Below are positions 38,005 to 46,214 of a DNA stretch of 46,214 nt, piece after piece (position 1 is the first letter of the stretch; every line of letters begins with the position of its first letter). A program made the position numbers and the translations under genes. The DNA comes from Pseudomonas sp. QS1027 (GTDB lineage Bacteria; Pseudomonadota; Gammaproteobacteria; Pseudomonadales; Pseudomonadaceae): positions 1 through 46,214 of the forward strand of contig NZ_PHSU01000010.1 of assembly GCF_002814235.1 (NCBI RefSeq), written 5' to 3'. The notes below the pieces were generated by a model. The model worked only from the letters and a program-made list of their open reading frames with translations. It searched no databases and was not told the DNA's origin.

Positions 38005-38068
38005 GGGACTTGACCTAGACTGGGCTTCGTCCAGCGTCTCTTGCGCTTCAGCTTCCAAGGCCTCTTGC

Positions 38069-38449
38069 ATGTCCGATCCTCGTTACCAGGTCGACGTCAG
38101 CGTCGTCACCCGCTTCCTTGCAGAACAATCGCAACCCGAGCAGAACCGCTTTGCCTTCGCCTACACCATCACGGTGCAGAACAACGGTGAGCTGCCAGCC
38201 AGGTTGATGTCACGGCACTGGGTGATCACCGATGGCGACGGTCATGTGGAAGAAGTCCGTGGCGCCGGCGTGGTCGGCCAGCAACCGCTGATCGAAGTCG
38301 GCCAGAGCCACACCTACAGCAGCGGCACGGTGATGACGACGAAAGTCGGCAACATGCAGGGCACCTACCAGATGCTGGCCGAGGACGGTAAGCGCTTCGA
38401 CGCCGTGATCGCGCCCTTCCGCCTTGCCGTCCCCGGGTCCCTGCACTGA
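38069..38449 (+). CDS. apaG: ApaG protein (Co2+/Mg2+ efflux-associated family)
   Basis: Small immunoglobulin-like fold protein, 126 residues, of unsettled biochemical role. It was first tied to cobalt resistance and magnesium efflux in enterobacteria. Family blocks include [28 protein letters not shown] and the GxGVVGxxP pattern in [11 protein letters not shown], followed by [18 protein letters not shown]. Its stop overlaps the apaH start by one base (TGATG). Confidence 0.95.
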   Translation: MSDPRYQVDVSVVTRFLAEQSQPEQNRFAFAYTITVQNNGELPARLMSRHWVITDGDGHVEEVRGAGVVGQQPLIEVGQSHTYSSGTVMTTKVGNMQGTYQMLAEDGKRFDAVIAPFRLAVPGSLH

Positions 38450-39324
38450 TGGCGGCGTATGCCGTCGGCGACCTGCAAGGCTGCCTGGAACCGCTCAAGT
38501 GCCTGCTCGAGCGCATCAAGTTCGATCCGGCCCAGGATAAGCTGTGGCTGGTGGGCGACCTGGTCAACCGGGGCCCGCAATCCCTGGAAACCCTGCGTTT
38601 TCTCTACCGCATGCGCGAGTCGCTGGTCTGTGTGCTGGGCAACCATGACCTGCACCTGCTCGCCGCCAGCCGCATGATCGAGCGCCTGAAGAAAAGCGAC
38701 ACGCTGCGCGAGATCCTCGAGGCCCCGGATCGCGCCGAACTGCTGGACTGGCTGCGCCAGCAGAAGCTGCTGCACCACGACGCCGAGCGCAACGTGGCCC
38801 TGGTCCACGCCGGCATTCCTCCCCAGTGGACGCTGAAGAAAGCCCTCAAATACGCCGCCGAAGTGGAAACCGCCTTGCGCGACGACAACCTGCTGGCGCC
38901 CTTCCTCGACGGCATGTACGGCAACGAGCCGAACAAGTGGGACGGCGACCTGCAAGGCGTGGCCCGCCTGCGGGTGATCACCAACTATTTCACGCGGATG
39001 CGCTTCTGCACCGCCGATGGCAAGCTCGACCTCAAGGGCAAGGAAGGCGCCGACACCGCCCCTCGCGGCTACGCCCCCTGGTTCAGCTACAAGGAGCGCA
39101 AGACCCAGGGCCTGAAGATCATCTTCGGTCACTGGGCCGCCCTTGAAGGCCGATGCGACGAGCCCGGCATCTTCGCCCTCGACACCGGCTGCGTCTGGGG
39201 CGGCGCCATGACCCTGATGAACGTCGACACCGGCGAGCTGCTGACCTGCAAGTGCGATGCCCAGGGTGGCGTTGCTCCGCCACCGACCCTGGCCGAACGC
39301 TTCCGAGCCTGGTTATATCGCTAG
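38449..39324 (+). CDS. apaH: Symmetrical diadenosine tetraphosphatase
   Basis: Hydrolyses Ap4A to two ADP; also removes Np4 caps from RNA in E. coli. The 291-residue metallophosphatase has GDLQGC (7-12), [28 protein letters not shown] and the late IFGHWA block. It begins within the apaG stop codon and is followed by glpE. Confidence 0.96.
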   Translation: MAAYAVGDLQGCLEPLKCLLERIKFDPAQDKLWLVGDLVNRGPQSLETLRFLYRMRESLVCVLGNHDLHLLAASRMIERLKKSDTLREILEAPDRAELLDWLRQQKLLHHDAERNVALVHAGIPPQWTLKKALKYAAEVETALRDDNLLAPFLDGMYGNEPNKWDGDLQGVARLRVITNYFTRMRFCTADGKLDLKGKEGADTAPRGYAPWFSYKERKTQGLKIIFGHWAALEGRCDEPGIFALDTGCVWGGAMTLMNVDTGELLTCKCDAQGGVAPPPTLAERFRAWLYR

Positions 39325-39359
39325 ACTGTAAGACCTACCCGCACCCGACGGAGCCCAGC

Positions 39360-39689
39360 ATGACCGAATTCAAACGTATCCCGCCCGAACAAGCCCAGGC
39401 CCTGCGCGAGCAAGGCGCCGTGGTCGTCGACGTCCGCGACCCGCAGACCTTCGCCCTGAATCACATCAGCGGCGCCCGGCACCTGGACAACCACAACATC
39501 GCCGATTTCATTCGCGCCGCCGACCTCGACGCGCCAACGGTGGTGTGCTGCTACCACGGCAATTCGAGCCAGAGCGCCGCCGCCTACCTGATCAGCCAGG
39601 GCTTCAGCGACGTCTACAGCCTGGACGGTGGCTTTGAGCTGTGGCGTACGACCTATCCGTCAGAAATTGCTCAAGATATTTCCGAATAA
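39360..39689 (+). CDS. glpE: Thiosulfate sulfurtransferase GlpE (single-domain rhodanese)
   Basis: Cytoplasmic rhodanese moving sulfane sulfur from thiosulfate to thiophilic acceptors. The 109-residue protein has the active-site loop C64-YHGNS of the GlpE type, the upstream [18 protein letters not shown] block and the C-terminal DGGFELW. ATG 39360 is the conserved start; the longer frame upstream lies inside apaH. The glp name is historical, and no glycerol genes are nearby. Confidence 0.95.
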   Translation: MTEFKRIPPEQAQALREQGAVVVDVRDPQTFALNHISGARHLDNHNIADFIRAADLDAPTVVCCYHGNSSQSAAAYLISQGFSDVYSLDGGFELWRTTYPSEIAQDISE

Positions 39690-39706
39690 TTTTTTTCTGT
39701 TGCTGG

Positions 39707-39727
39707 AGCCCGCGGGATTCGCGGGCT
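39707..39727 (+). terminator. Weak hairpin terminator after glpE
   Basis: A 7-bp stem (39707-39713 with 39721-39727), extendable by C-G pairing into the loop, lies 17 bases after the glpE stop. The following T tract is poor, so termination may be partial. Confidence 0.45.
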
Positions 39728-39771
39728 AGAGGCTTTCCTGACGAACGGTCAGGCGCAACTAATTGCTCATC

Positions 39772-39806
39772 TTGACTTGACCCCGCCGATTCCGAACTAT
39801 CCTTAA
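39772..39806 (+). promoter_or_regulatory. Candidate sigmaS-type promoter of the prkA operon
   Basis: CTATCCTTAA at 39797-39806 resembles the RpoS -10 (CTATACTTAA). TTGACC (39777-39782, spacer 15) or TTGACT (39772-39777, spacer 20) could be a -35. E. coli yeaGH is known to be RpoS-dependent, which fits. Transcription from here gives an untranslated leader of about 180 bases. The rest of the 301-base gap holds a weak terminator and a 23-bp palindrome; no small gene is evident. Confidence 0.45.
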
Positions 39807-39868
39807 GCGCAGGCCATCCAAATCAGGGGAGAGCCGGTACACCGGCGTACGGGTCATCGGTAGTAATT

Positions 39869-39891
39869 TTCAAAGTGATCATCGCTTTGAA
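39869..39891. promoter_or_regulatory. 23-bp palindrome in the prkA leader
   Basis: Arms 39869-39879 (ttcaaagtgat) and 39881-39891 (atcgctttgaa) match at 10 of 11 positions, the exception being a G-U in RNA, around a single C. It could be an operator for a dimeric regulator or a leader hairpin. I do not recognise the binding protein. Confidence 0.45.
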
Positions 39892-39990
39892 GGTGTTCTG
39901 GGGGGTAAACGGCAACGGCTTTCGCAGTTGCATGCCAGCACTGGACTGATTGATCCGGCACCGGCTCCACGTATCGAGCGAGGTGACGTC

Positions 39991-41913
39991 ATGAGCATTT
40001 TCAGCCATTTCCAACAACGCTTCGAATCCACACGGCAAGAAGAACTCACGCTGCAGGAGTACCTTGAGCTGTGCAAAAAGGATCGCAGCGCTTACGCGTC
40101 GGCAGCTGAGCGGCTGCTACTGGCAATCGGCGAACCCGAACTGCTGGATACGTCCACCAACTCGCGGTTGTCGCGCATCTTCTCCAACAAGGTGATTCGT
40201 CGCTATCCGGCCTTTGAAGACTTCCACGGGATGGAAGAATGCATCGACCAGATCGTTTCGTATTTCCGCCACGCCGCCCAAGGCCTGGAAGAGAAGAAAC
40301 AGATCCTCTACCTCCTCGGTCCCGTCGGCGGCGGTAAATCGTCCCTGGCCGAAAAGCTGAAACAGCTGATCGAGAAAGTCCCCTTCTACGCCATCAAGGG
40401 CTCACCAGTCTTCGAATCGCCCCTGGGGCTGTTCAACGCCACCGAAGACGGTGCAATCCTCGAGGAAGACTTCGGGATTCCCCGACGCTACCTGAACACC
40501 ATCATGTCGCCCTGGGCGACCAAGCGCCTGGCCGAATTCGGCGGCGACATCAGCCAGTTCCGGGTGGTCAAGCTCTACCCCTCGATCCTCAACCAGATCG
40601 GCGTGGCCAAGACCGAACCGGGCGACGAAAACAACCAGGACATCTCCGCCCTCGTGGGCAAGGTCGATATCCGCAAGCTGGAAGAGTTTCCACAGAACGA
40701 CGCCGACGCCTACAGCTACTCGGGCGCCCTGTGCCGGGCCAACCAGGGCCTGATGGAATTCGTGGAGATGTTCAAGGCACCGATCAAGGTGCTCCACCCA
40801 TTGCTCACCGCGACCCAGGAAGGTAACTACAACAGTACCGAAGGCCTGGGGGCGATTCCGTTCACCGGGATCCTGCTGGCCCACTCCAACGAATCGGAGT
40901 GGCATACCTTCCGCAACAACAAGAACAACGAAGCCTTCATCGACCGGATCTACATCGTCAAGGTCCCGTATTGCCTGCGGGTCAGCGACGAAGTGAAGAT
41001 CTACGACAAACTCCTGTTCAACAGCTCCCTGGCCAAGGCCCACTGCGCGCCCGACACCCTGAAGATGCTCGCCCAGTTCACCGTGCTCTCGCGCCTCAAG
41101 GAGCCGGAGAACTCGAACATCTACTCGAAAATGCGCGTCTACGACGGCGAAAACCTCAAGGACACCGACCCGAAAGCCAAGTCGATCCAGGAGTACCGCG
41201 ACAGCGCGGGCGTGGACGAAGGCATGAACGGCCTGTCGACCCGCTTCGCCTTCAAGATCCTCTCGAAAGTCTTCAACTTCGATCCCCACGAGATCGCCGC
41301 CAACCCGGTGCACCTGCTCTATGTGCTGGAACAGCAGATCGAACAGGAACAGTTCCAGGCCGAAACCCGTGAGCGCTACCTGCGCTTCCTCAAGGAATAC
41401 CTGGCTCCGCGCTATATCGAGTTCATCGGCAAGGAAATCCAGACCGCGTACCTGGAGTCCTACAGCGAGTACGGCCAGAACATCTTCGACCGCTACGTGC
41501 TGTACGCGGACTTCTGGATTCAGGATCAGGAATACCGCGATCCGGAAACCGGCGAAATCCTCAACCGCGTCGCCCTGAACGAAGAACTGGAGAAAATCGA
41601 AAAACCGGCCGGCATCAGCAATCCGAAGGATTTCCGCAACGAGATCGTCAACTTCGTCCTGCGCGCCCGGGCCAACAACAACGGTAAGAATCCGACCTGG
41701 CTCAGCTACGAGAAGCTGCGGGTGGTGATCGAGAAGAAAATGTTCTCCAACACCGAGGATCTGCTGCCGGTCATCAGTTTCAACGCCAAAGCCAGCAAAG
41801 AGGATCAACAGAAGCACAACGACTTCGTCACCCGCATGGTCGAACGTGGCTACACCGACAAACAGGTACGACTGCTCTCCGAGTGGTACCTGCGGGTCAG
41901 AAAATCGCAGTAG
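39991..41913 (+). CDS. prkA: PrkA-type AAA+ serine protein kinase (YeaG)
   Basis: Stress and starvation-related kinase of the PrkA family, 640 residues. It has an N-terminal AAA+ domain with Walker A GPVGGGKSS (110-118) and a C-terminal PrkA domain distantly like protein kinase A. GAGGTGAC about 5 bases upstream supports ATG 39991 (MSIFSHFQQRF). In E. coli YeaG acts with YeaH in sustained nitrogen starvation; direct targets are poorly known, and an AAA+ protease role has been suggested for the Bacillus protein. It is the first gene of prkA-yeaH-spoVR, with an unusually long leader. Confidence 0.94.
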   Translation: MSIFSHFQQRFESTRQEELTLQEYLELCKKDRSAYASAAERLLLAIGEPELLDTSTNSRLSRIFSNKVIRRYPAFEDFHGMEECIDQIVSYFRHAAQGLEEKKQILYLLGPVGGGKSSLAEKLKQLIEKVPFYAIKGSPVFESPLGLFNATEDGAILEEDFGIPRRYLNTIMSPWATKRLAEFGGDISQFRVVKLYPSILNQIGVAKTEPGDENNQDISALVGKVDIRKLEEFPQNDADAYSYSGALCRANQGLMEFVEMFKAPIKVLHPLLTATQEGNYNSTEGLGAIPFTGILLAHSNESEWHTFRNNKNNEAFIDRIYIVKVPYCLRVSDEVKIYDKLLFNSSLAKAHCAPDTLKMLAQFTVLSRLKEPENSNIYSKMRVYDGENLKDTDPKAKSIQEYRDSAGVDEGMNGLSTRFAFKILSKVFNFDPHEIAANPVHLLYVLEQQIEQEQFQAETRERYLRFLKEYLAPRYIEFIGKEIQTAYLESYSEYGQNIFDRYVLYADFWIQDQEYRDPETGEILNRVALNEELEKIEKPAGISNPKDFRNEIVNFVLRARANNNGKNPTWLSYEKLRVVIEKKMFSNTEDLLPVISFNAKASKEDQQKHNDFVTRMVERGYTDKQVRLLSEWYLRVRKSQ

Positions 41914-41943
41914 TAACGGCAGCTGCAAGCGGCACGCGACAAG

Positions 41944-41973
41944 CCGCAGGCACGTTTATCGACGTGCTTGCGG
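41944..41973 (+). other. Stem-loop in the prkA-yeaH gap
   Basis: A 12-bp stem (41944-41955 with 41962-41973, one G-U pair) closes on the 6-base loop ttatcg, 31 bases after the prkA stop. There is no T tract. It is a likely mRNA processing or stabilising element that separates prkA output from yeaH-spoVR. Confidence 0.55.
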
Positions 41974-41982
41974 TGCAGGAGC

Positions 41983-42038
41983 TGACCGCTTGTCTTTAAG
42001 CTTCCAGCTTGGCGCTTGAAGCTTGTAACTTGAAGCTG
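41983..42038 (+). repeat. Degenerate AGCTT-rich repeat before yeaH
   Basis: Short units of the type cttgaagctt recur (taagcttccagcttgg, cgcttgaagctt, acttgaagct), with an inverted pair 41998-42008 / 42014-42024 matching at 10 of 11. Such AAGCTT-rich tracts occur between genes in pseudomonads. It ends just before the yeaH ribosome binding site. Confidence 0.5.
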
Positions 42039-42053
42039 TCCGGAGGGCTCCTC

Positions 42054-43325
42054 ATGAGCTATGTGATCGACCGACGTCTCAATGGCAAGAACAAGAGCAC
42101 GGTGAACCGTCAGCGCTTCCTGCGGCGCTACCGTGACCATATCAAAAAGGCTGTCGAGGAAGCCGTGAGCCGGCGCTCCATTACCGATATGGAGCATGGC
42201 GAACAAATCAGCATCCCCGGCCGCGATATCGATGAACCCGTGCTGCACCATGGGCGTGGCGGCAAGCAGACCGTGGTGCATCCCGGCAACAAGGAATTCA
42301 CCAGCGGCGAGCATATCGCCCGGCCACCCGGTGGCGGTGGCGGCCGTGGTCCGGGCAAGGCCGGCAACTCGGGTGAAGGAATGGACGAGTTCTCCTTCCA
42401 GATCACCCAGGAAGAGTTTCTCGAGTTCATGTTCGAGGACCTCGAACTGCCGAACCTGGTCAAACGCAACCTCACCGGCACCGATACCTTCAAGACCGTC
42501 CGCGCCGGGATCAGCAACGAGGGCAACCCCTCGCGCATCAACATCATCCGCACCCTGCGCTCGGCCCACGCACGTCGGATCGCCCTGTCCGGCAGCAGCC
42601 GGGCCAAACTCAAGGAAGCCAAGGCCGAGTTGGAGCGCCTGAGACGCGAAGAGCCGGACAACTTCGGCGATATCCAGGAAATCGAGGCGGAAATCGAGAA
42701 ACTCAGTGCGCGTATCCATCGCATTCCGTTCCTCGACACCTTCGACCTCAAGTACAACCTGCTGGTCAAGCAACCCAACCCCAGCTCCAAGGCGGTGATG
42801 TTCTGCCTGATGGACGTGTCCGGCTCCATGACCCAGGCGACCAAGGACATCGCCAAGCGTTTCTTCATCCTGCTGTACCTGTTTCTCAAACGGAACTACG
42901 ACAAGATCGAGGTGGTGTTCATCCGCCATCACACCAGCGCCCGGGAAGTCGACGAAGAGGAGTTCTTCTACTCGCGGGAAACCGGCGGCACCATCGTCTC
43001 CAGCGCACTGAAGCTGATGCAGGAGATCATGGCCGAACGCTATCCAACCAACGAATGGAACATCTACGCCGCCCAGGCTTCAGACGGCGACAACTGGAAC
43101 GATGACTCGCCCATCTGCCGCGACATCCTGATCAACCAGATCATGCCGTTCGTGCAGTACTACACTTACGTAGAGATCACCCCCCGCGAACACCAGGCCC
43201 TGTGGTACGAATACGAACGCATCAGCGAGGCGTTCAGCGATACGTTTGCCCAGCAGCAGCTGGTGTCGGCCGGCGATATCTACCCGGTCTTCCGTGAACT
43301 CTTCCAGCGCAGGTTAGTGACATGA
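42054..43325 (+). CDS. yeaH: DUF444 / VWA-like protein YeaH
   Basis: Partner of the PrkA kinase, 423 residues, cytoplasmic. The N-terminus is basic ([20 protein letters not shown]), a Gly-rich segment lies at about 85-105, a charged coiled-coil stretch at about 180-215, and a von Willebrand A-like domain follows with the MIDAS motif DVSGSM in [14 protein letters not shown] 42054 has GGAGG 7 bases upstream. Biochemical role unknown; co-occurrence with prkA and spoVR is widely conserved. It overlaps spoVR by 4 bases. Confidence 0.93.
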   Translation: MSYVIDRRLNGKNKSTVNRQRFLRRYRDHIKKAVEEAVSRRSITDMEHGEQISIPGRDIDEPVLHHGRGGKQTVVHPGNKEFTSGEHIARPPGGGGGRGPGKAGNSGEGMDEFSFQITQEEFLEFMFEDLELPNLVKRNLTGTDTFKTVRAGISNEGNPSRINIIRTLRSAHARRIALSGSSRAKLKEAKAELERLRREEPDNFGDIQEIEAEIEKLSARIHRIPFLDTFDLKYNLLVKQPNPSSKAVMFCLMDVSGSMTQATKDIAKRFFILLYLFLKRNYDKIEVVFIRHHTSAREVDEEEFFYSRETGGTIVSSALKLMQEIMAERYPTNEWNIYAAQASDGDNWNDDSPICRDILINQIMPFVQYYTYVEITPREHQALWYEYERISEAFSDTFAQQQLVSAGDIYPVFRELFQRRLVT

Positions 43326-44893
43326 CCGCCAGAGAGCCGAAACAACAGAAACGCCAACCCCTCTCCACCGGTTCGGAGTGGACCTTTGAGCTGATCCAGG
43401 CCTACGACCGCGAAATCAGCCGTATCGCCAATCGTTATGCCCTGGATACCTACCCCAACCAGATCGAAGTGATTACCGCCGAGCAGATGATGGACGCCTA
43501 TGCCTCCGTCGGCATGCCCCTGGGTTATCACCACTGGTCCTACGGCAAGCACTTCCTCAGCACTGAAAAGTCCTACAGCCGCGGCCAGATGGGCCTGGCC
43601 TACGAGATCGTGATCAACTCGGACCCGTGCATTGCCTACCTGATGGAAGAGAACACCATCTGCATGCAGGCGCTGGTGGTGGCCCATGCCTGCTATGGCC
43701 ACAACAGCTTCTTCAAGGGCAACTACCTGTTCCGCACCTGGACCGACGCCAGCTCGATCATCGACTACCTGGTCTTCGCCAAGCAGTACATCATGCAATG
43801 CGAGGAGCGCCATGGCATCGACGCGGTCGAAGACCTGCTCGACTCCTGCCACGCCCTGATGAACTACGGCGTCGACCGCTATAAACGCCCCTACCCGATT
43901 TCCGCCGAAGAGGAACGCCGGCGGCAGAAGGACCGCGAAGAGCACCTGCAAAAGCAGATCAACGACCTGTGGCGCACCATTCCCAAGGGCGCGGATAAAT
44001 TCAGCGACAAGGACAACGCGCGCTTCCCCTCCGAACCCCAGGAAAACATCCTCTACTTCATCGAAAAACATGCGCCGTTGCTGGAGCCCTGGCAGCGGGA
44101 AATCGTCCGGATCGTGCGCAAGATCGCCCAGTACTTCTACCCGCAACGCCAGACCCAGGTGATGAACGAAGGCTGGGCAACCTTCTGGCACTACACCCTG
44201 ATGAACGATCTCTACGACGAAGGGCTGGTCACCGACGGCTTCATGATGGAGTTCCTCACCTCCCACACCAGCGTGGTCTTCCAACCGGGCTTCGACAGCC
44301 CTTACTACAGCGGCATCAACCCCTATGCCCTGGGGTTTGCCATGTACCGCGACATTCGGCGCATGTGCGAGGAGCCGACGGAAGAAGACCGTCACTGGTT
44401 CCCGGAACTGGCCGGCAGCGACTGGCTCTCGAGCATCAAGTTCGCCATGAGCAGTTTCAAGGACGAGAGTTTTATCCTGCAGTACCTGTCACCGAAAGTG
44501 ATTCGCGACCTCAAGCTGTTCAGCATCCTCGATGACGACCAGCGCGACGACCTGCTGGTGCCGGCCATCCACGACGAAGGCGGCTACCAGACCATCCGTG
44601 AAACCCTGGCCGCCCAGTACAACCTGGGTAACCGCGAACCCAACGTGCAGATCTGGAGCATCGACCGCCGCGGCGACCGTTCACTGACCCTGCGTCACCA
44701 GCAACATGACCGCAAACCCCTGGGCGACTCCACCGAGGAAGTGCTCAAGCACCTGCACCGCCTCTGGGGCTTCGATATCCACCTGGAAACCCTGCAAGGC
44801 GACCAGGTCATGAAAACCCACCACGTCCCGCCCAAGGGCGAGCACAGCGAAGGGGAATACGGTCGACTGGACCTGGCCGTGATTCATCTCTGA
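43322..44893 (+). CDS. SpoVR family protein (YcgB)
   Basis: Member of the SpoVR/YcgB family, 523 residues, named for a Bacillus protein needed for spore cortex formation. Pseudomonads do not sporulate, and the role here is unknown. Family blocks include [56 protein letters not shown] and [13 protein letters not shown]. Several conserved His, Glu and Cys residues hint at a metal site. ATG 43322 overlaps the yeaH stop by 4 bases. A long stem-loop follows. Confidence 0.93.
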   Translation: MTAREPKQQKRQPLSTGSEWTFELIQAYDREISRIANRYALDTYPNQIEVITAEQMMDAYASVGMPLGYHHWSYGKHFLSTEKSYSRGQMGLAYEIVINSDPCIAYLMEENTICMQALVVAHACYGHNSFFKGNYLFRTWTDASSIIDYLVFAKQYIMQCEERHGIDAVEDLLDSCHALMNYGVDRYKRPYPISAEEERRRQKDREEHLQKQINDLWRTIPKGADKFSDKDNARFPSEPQENILYFIEKHAPLLEPWQREIVRIVRKIAQYFYPQRQTQVMNEGWATFWHYTLMNDLYDEGLVTDGFMMEFLTSHTSVVFQPGFDSPYYSGINPYALGFAMYRDIRRMCEEPTEEDRHWFPELAGSDWLSSIKFAMSSFKDESFILQYLSPKVIRDLKLFSILDDDQRDDLLVPAIHDEGGYQTIRETLAAQYNLGNREPNVQIWSIDRRGDRSLTLRHQQHDRKPLGDSTEEVLKHLHRLWGFDIHLETLQGDQVMKTHHVPPKGEHSEGEYGRLDLAVIHL

Positions 44894-44905
44894 ATGACAC
44901 CCTCG

Positions 44906-44956
44906 CCTCCGTTGGTGCGATCCACAGGTTATCCTGTCGTGCCAACGGAGGTTTTT
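44906..44956 (+). terminator. Long stem-loop ending spoVR and covering the cca ribosome binding site
   Basis: A perfect 10-bp stem (44906-44915 with 44942-44951) extends to 15 bp (to 44920/44937, two G-U pairs). A further 4-bp stem (44925-44928 with 44933-44936) carries a ttat loop. T5 follows at 44952-44956, so it looks like an intrinsic terminator of the prkA operon. Its right arm contains GGAGG (44947-44951), the only good Shine-Dalgarno of cca, 6 bases before ATG 44958. Read-through mRNA would therefore hide the cca start. Confidence 0.75.
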
Positions 44957-44957
44957 C

Positions 44958-46202
44958 ATGCAGATTTATAAAGTCGGCGGCGCGGTTCGCGATCGCCTGC
45001 TGGGTCAGCCGGTTACCGATATCGACTGGGTGGTGGTGGGTGCCAGCGCCGAAGAGATGCAGGCCAAGGGCTTTCGCCCGGTCGGCGCGGATTTTCCGGT
45101 TTTTCTTCACCCCTCGAGTGGCGAGGAATACGCCCTGGCCCGGACCGAACGCAAGAGCGGGCGTGGTTATGGCGGGTTCATTTTCCACGCCAGCCCCGAT
45201 GTCACCCTGGAAGAAGACCTGATCCGCCGGGATCTGACCATCAATGCCATGGCTGAAGACGAGCACGGCAACCTGACCGATCCCTACCACGGCCAGGCCG
45301 ATCTCGACGCCCGCCTTCTGCGTCATGTTTCTCCCGCTTTTGCCGAAGATCCCCTCCGGGTACTGCGTGTTGCCCGCTTTGCCGCGCGCTATGCCGCCAT
45401 GGGTTTCAAGGTAGTCCCCGAGACCCTCGCGCTGATGCGCCAGCTGGCCGAATCGGGCGAGCTGCAGGCCCTGACACCGGAGCGCAGTTGGAAGGAAATC
45501 TCCCGCGCGCTGATGGAAGAGCAACCCCAGGTGTTTATCCAGGTACTGCGCGATTGCGGCGCGCTGGCCGTGCTGTTTCCGGAAGTCGACGCGCTGTTCG
45601 GGGTGCCGCAACCTGAAGCCCACCACCCGGAAATCGACAGCGGCGTGCATACCCTGAGCGTCCTGGAGCAAGCCGCACGCCATCAGCAGCCACTGACGGT
45701 GCGCTGGGCCTGCCTGCTGCACGACCTCGGCAAGGGGCTGACACCCGAAAGCGAGTGGCCGAAGCATATTGCCCACGAGTTCAAGGGACTGAAGCTGATC
45801 AAGGCGGTGAACGAGCGCTACAAGGTGCCGCGCGACTGCCAGGAACTGGCGTTGCTGGTGGGCGAATACCACACCCATGGCCATCGCGCCCTGGAGCTCA
45901 AGGCCTCGACCTTGCTGGAGTTGCTGCAGAGTTTCGATGTCTACCGGCGCCCGCAGCGTTTCGAGGAGTTTATCGCCGCCTGCGAGATGGATGCGCGAGG
46001 GCGCCTGGGGCTGGAGGAGCGAACTTATCCACAGGCGGATTATTTGCGCGGGGCGGCGGCGGTCGCCAAGGCGGTCGCGGTTCAGCCGCTGCTGGAGAAG
46101 GGCTTCAAAGGGCCGGAGCTGGGTGAAGCGCTCAAGCGTGAGCGCCTGAAAGCCCTAAAGGCCTACAAAGAAAAAGCCACCGACCGAACACAACCCTTGT
46201 AG
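44958..46202 (+). CDS. cca: CCA-adding tRNA nucleotidyltransferase (multifunctional, with HD domain)
   Basis: Adds or repairs the CCA 3' end of tRNAs. The 414-residue class II enzyme has the nucleotidyltransferase motif [11 protein letters not shown] (6-16), catalytic D21 and D23 in [31 protein letters not shown], and a C-terminal HD phosphohydrolase domain (CLLHDLGKG). This is the E. coli-type full-length form that also has phosphatase and 2',3'-cyclic phosphodiesterase activity. The start codon is set by GGAGG inside a stem-loop. Its TAG stop (46200-46202) lies within a REP-like TGTAGGAGC sequence. Confidence 0.96.
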   Translation: MQIYKVGGAVRDRLLGQPVTDIDWVVVGASAEEMQAKGFRPVGADFPVFLHPSSGEEYALARTERKSGRGYGGFIFHASPDVTLEEDLIRRDLTINAMAEDEHGNLTDPYHGQADLDARLLRHVSPAFAEDPLRVLRVARFAARYAAMGFKVVPETLALMRQLAESGELQALTPERSWKEISRALMEEQPQVFIQVLRDCGALAVLFPEVDALFGVPQPEAHHPEIDSGVHTLSVLEQAARHQQPLTVRWACLLHDLGKGLTPESEWPKHIAHEFKGLKLIKAVNERYKVPRDCQELALLVGEYHTHGHRALELKASTLLELLQSFDVYRRPQRFEEFIAACEMDARGRLGLEERTYPQADYLRGAAAVAKAVAVQPLLEKGFKGPELGEALKRERLKALKAYKEKATDRTQPL

Positions 46203-46214
46203 GAGCAACTGTCT
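46199..46214. repeat. Start of a REP-like element at the window edge
   Basis: tgtaggagcaactgtc begins with the GTAGGAGC signature seen at 9461 and 20388. It overlaps the cca stop codon and runs off the window, so a partner copy cannot be seen. Confidence 0.5.

Noticed and set aside
40402..41928. A 508-residue minus-strand open frame opposite prkA
   Set aside because: It covers a strongly conserved kinase gene, has no ribosome binding site of note and its Val/Gly/Asp-rich sequence mirrors the third-position GC bias of prkA.

Overview
The window is about 46 kb of GC-rich chromosomal DNA from a Pseudomonas, most likely of the P. fluorescens species complex. The gene order (tyrS, M23 peptidase, anmK, erpA, argC, hemJ ... 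coq7, speD, vfr, trpCDGE, gph, rpe, agt transporter, amgK/murU, lptD, surA, pdxA, rsmA, apaGH, glpE, prkA, yeaH, spoVR, cca) is, from memory, the collinear core block that P. aeruginosa PAO1 carries around PA0584-PA0668. Protein sequences are Pseudomonas-like throughout. REP-type palindromes of the GTAGGAGC...GCTCCTAC class, typical of fluorescent pseudomonads, lie between genes. I see no tRNA, rRNA, CRISPR, prophage or intact transposase gene.

Layout. 1-10.3 kb: tyrS (-); the M23 endopeptidase gene and anmK (+); erpA and argC (-); hemJ, a nitronate monooxygenase, a DUF805 protein, a short-chain dehydrogenase, a HIT protein and coq7 (+). 10.3-20.3 kb: speD and an OsmC-like gene (-), vfr (+), then a minus-strand run of lipoate ligase-like, trpC, trpD, trpG, trpE, gph, rpe and an iron-type alcohol dehydrogenase. 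20.3-28.4 kb: agtABCD-type ABC transporter and its two-component system agtSR (-), followed by a small palindromic MITE-like element. 28.4-32 kb: a DUF3530 protein (+) converging on amgK-murU-djlA-like (-). 32-39.7 kb: lptD-surA-pdxA-rsmA-apaG-apaH-glpE (+), with many overlapping genes. 39.7-46.2 kb: prkA-yeaH-spoVR stress operon and cca (+).

Themes. Peptidoglycan turnover recurs: an M23 endopeptidase, AnmK, and AmgK/MurU of the anhMurNAc recycling shunt, plus AgtSR, whose PAO1 counterpart has been linked to both 4-aminobutyrate/5-aminovalerate uptake and peptidoglycan sensing. Envelope biogenesis (LptD, SurA), RNA and ribosome maturation (RsmA, Cca, TyrS) and tryptophan synthesis make up most of the rest.

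The region is mainly core genome. I did not find a wholly new multi-gene system. The most interesting signals are small and regulatory: (1) a 14-residue Trp-leader-like peptide ([14 protein letters not shown]) formed by the last codons of gph just before trpE; (2) a long stem-loop between spoVR and cca that looks like a terminator and buries the cca ribosome binding site; (3) a short Ser-rich upstream ORF, using Ser codons that are rare in Pseudomonas, overlapping the start of the M23 peptidase gene; (4) a GacA-box-like palindrome before agtA; (5) a nested-palindrome MITE with IS5-type ends; and (6) a long leader with a 23-bp palindrome before prkA. All regulatory readings are inferences from sequence.
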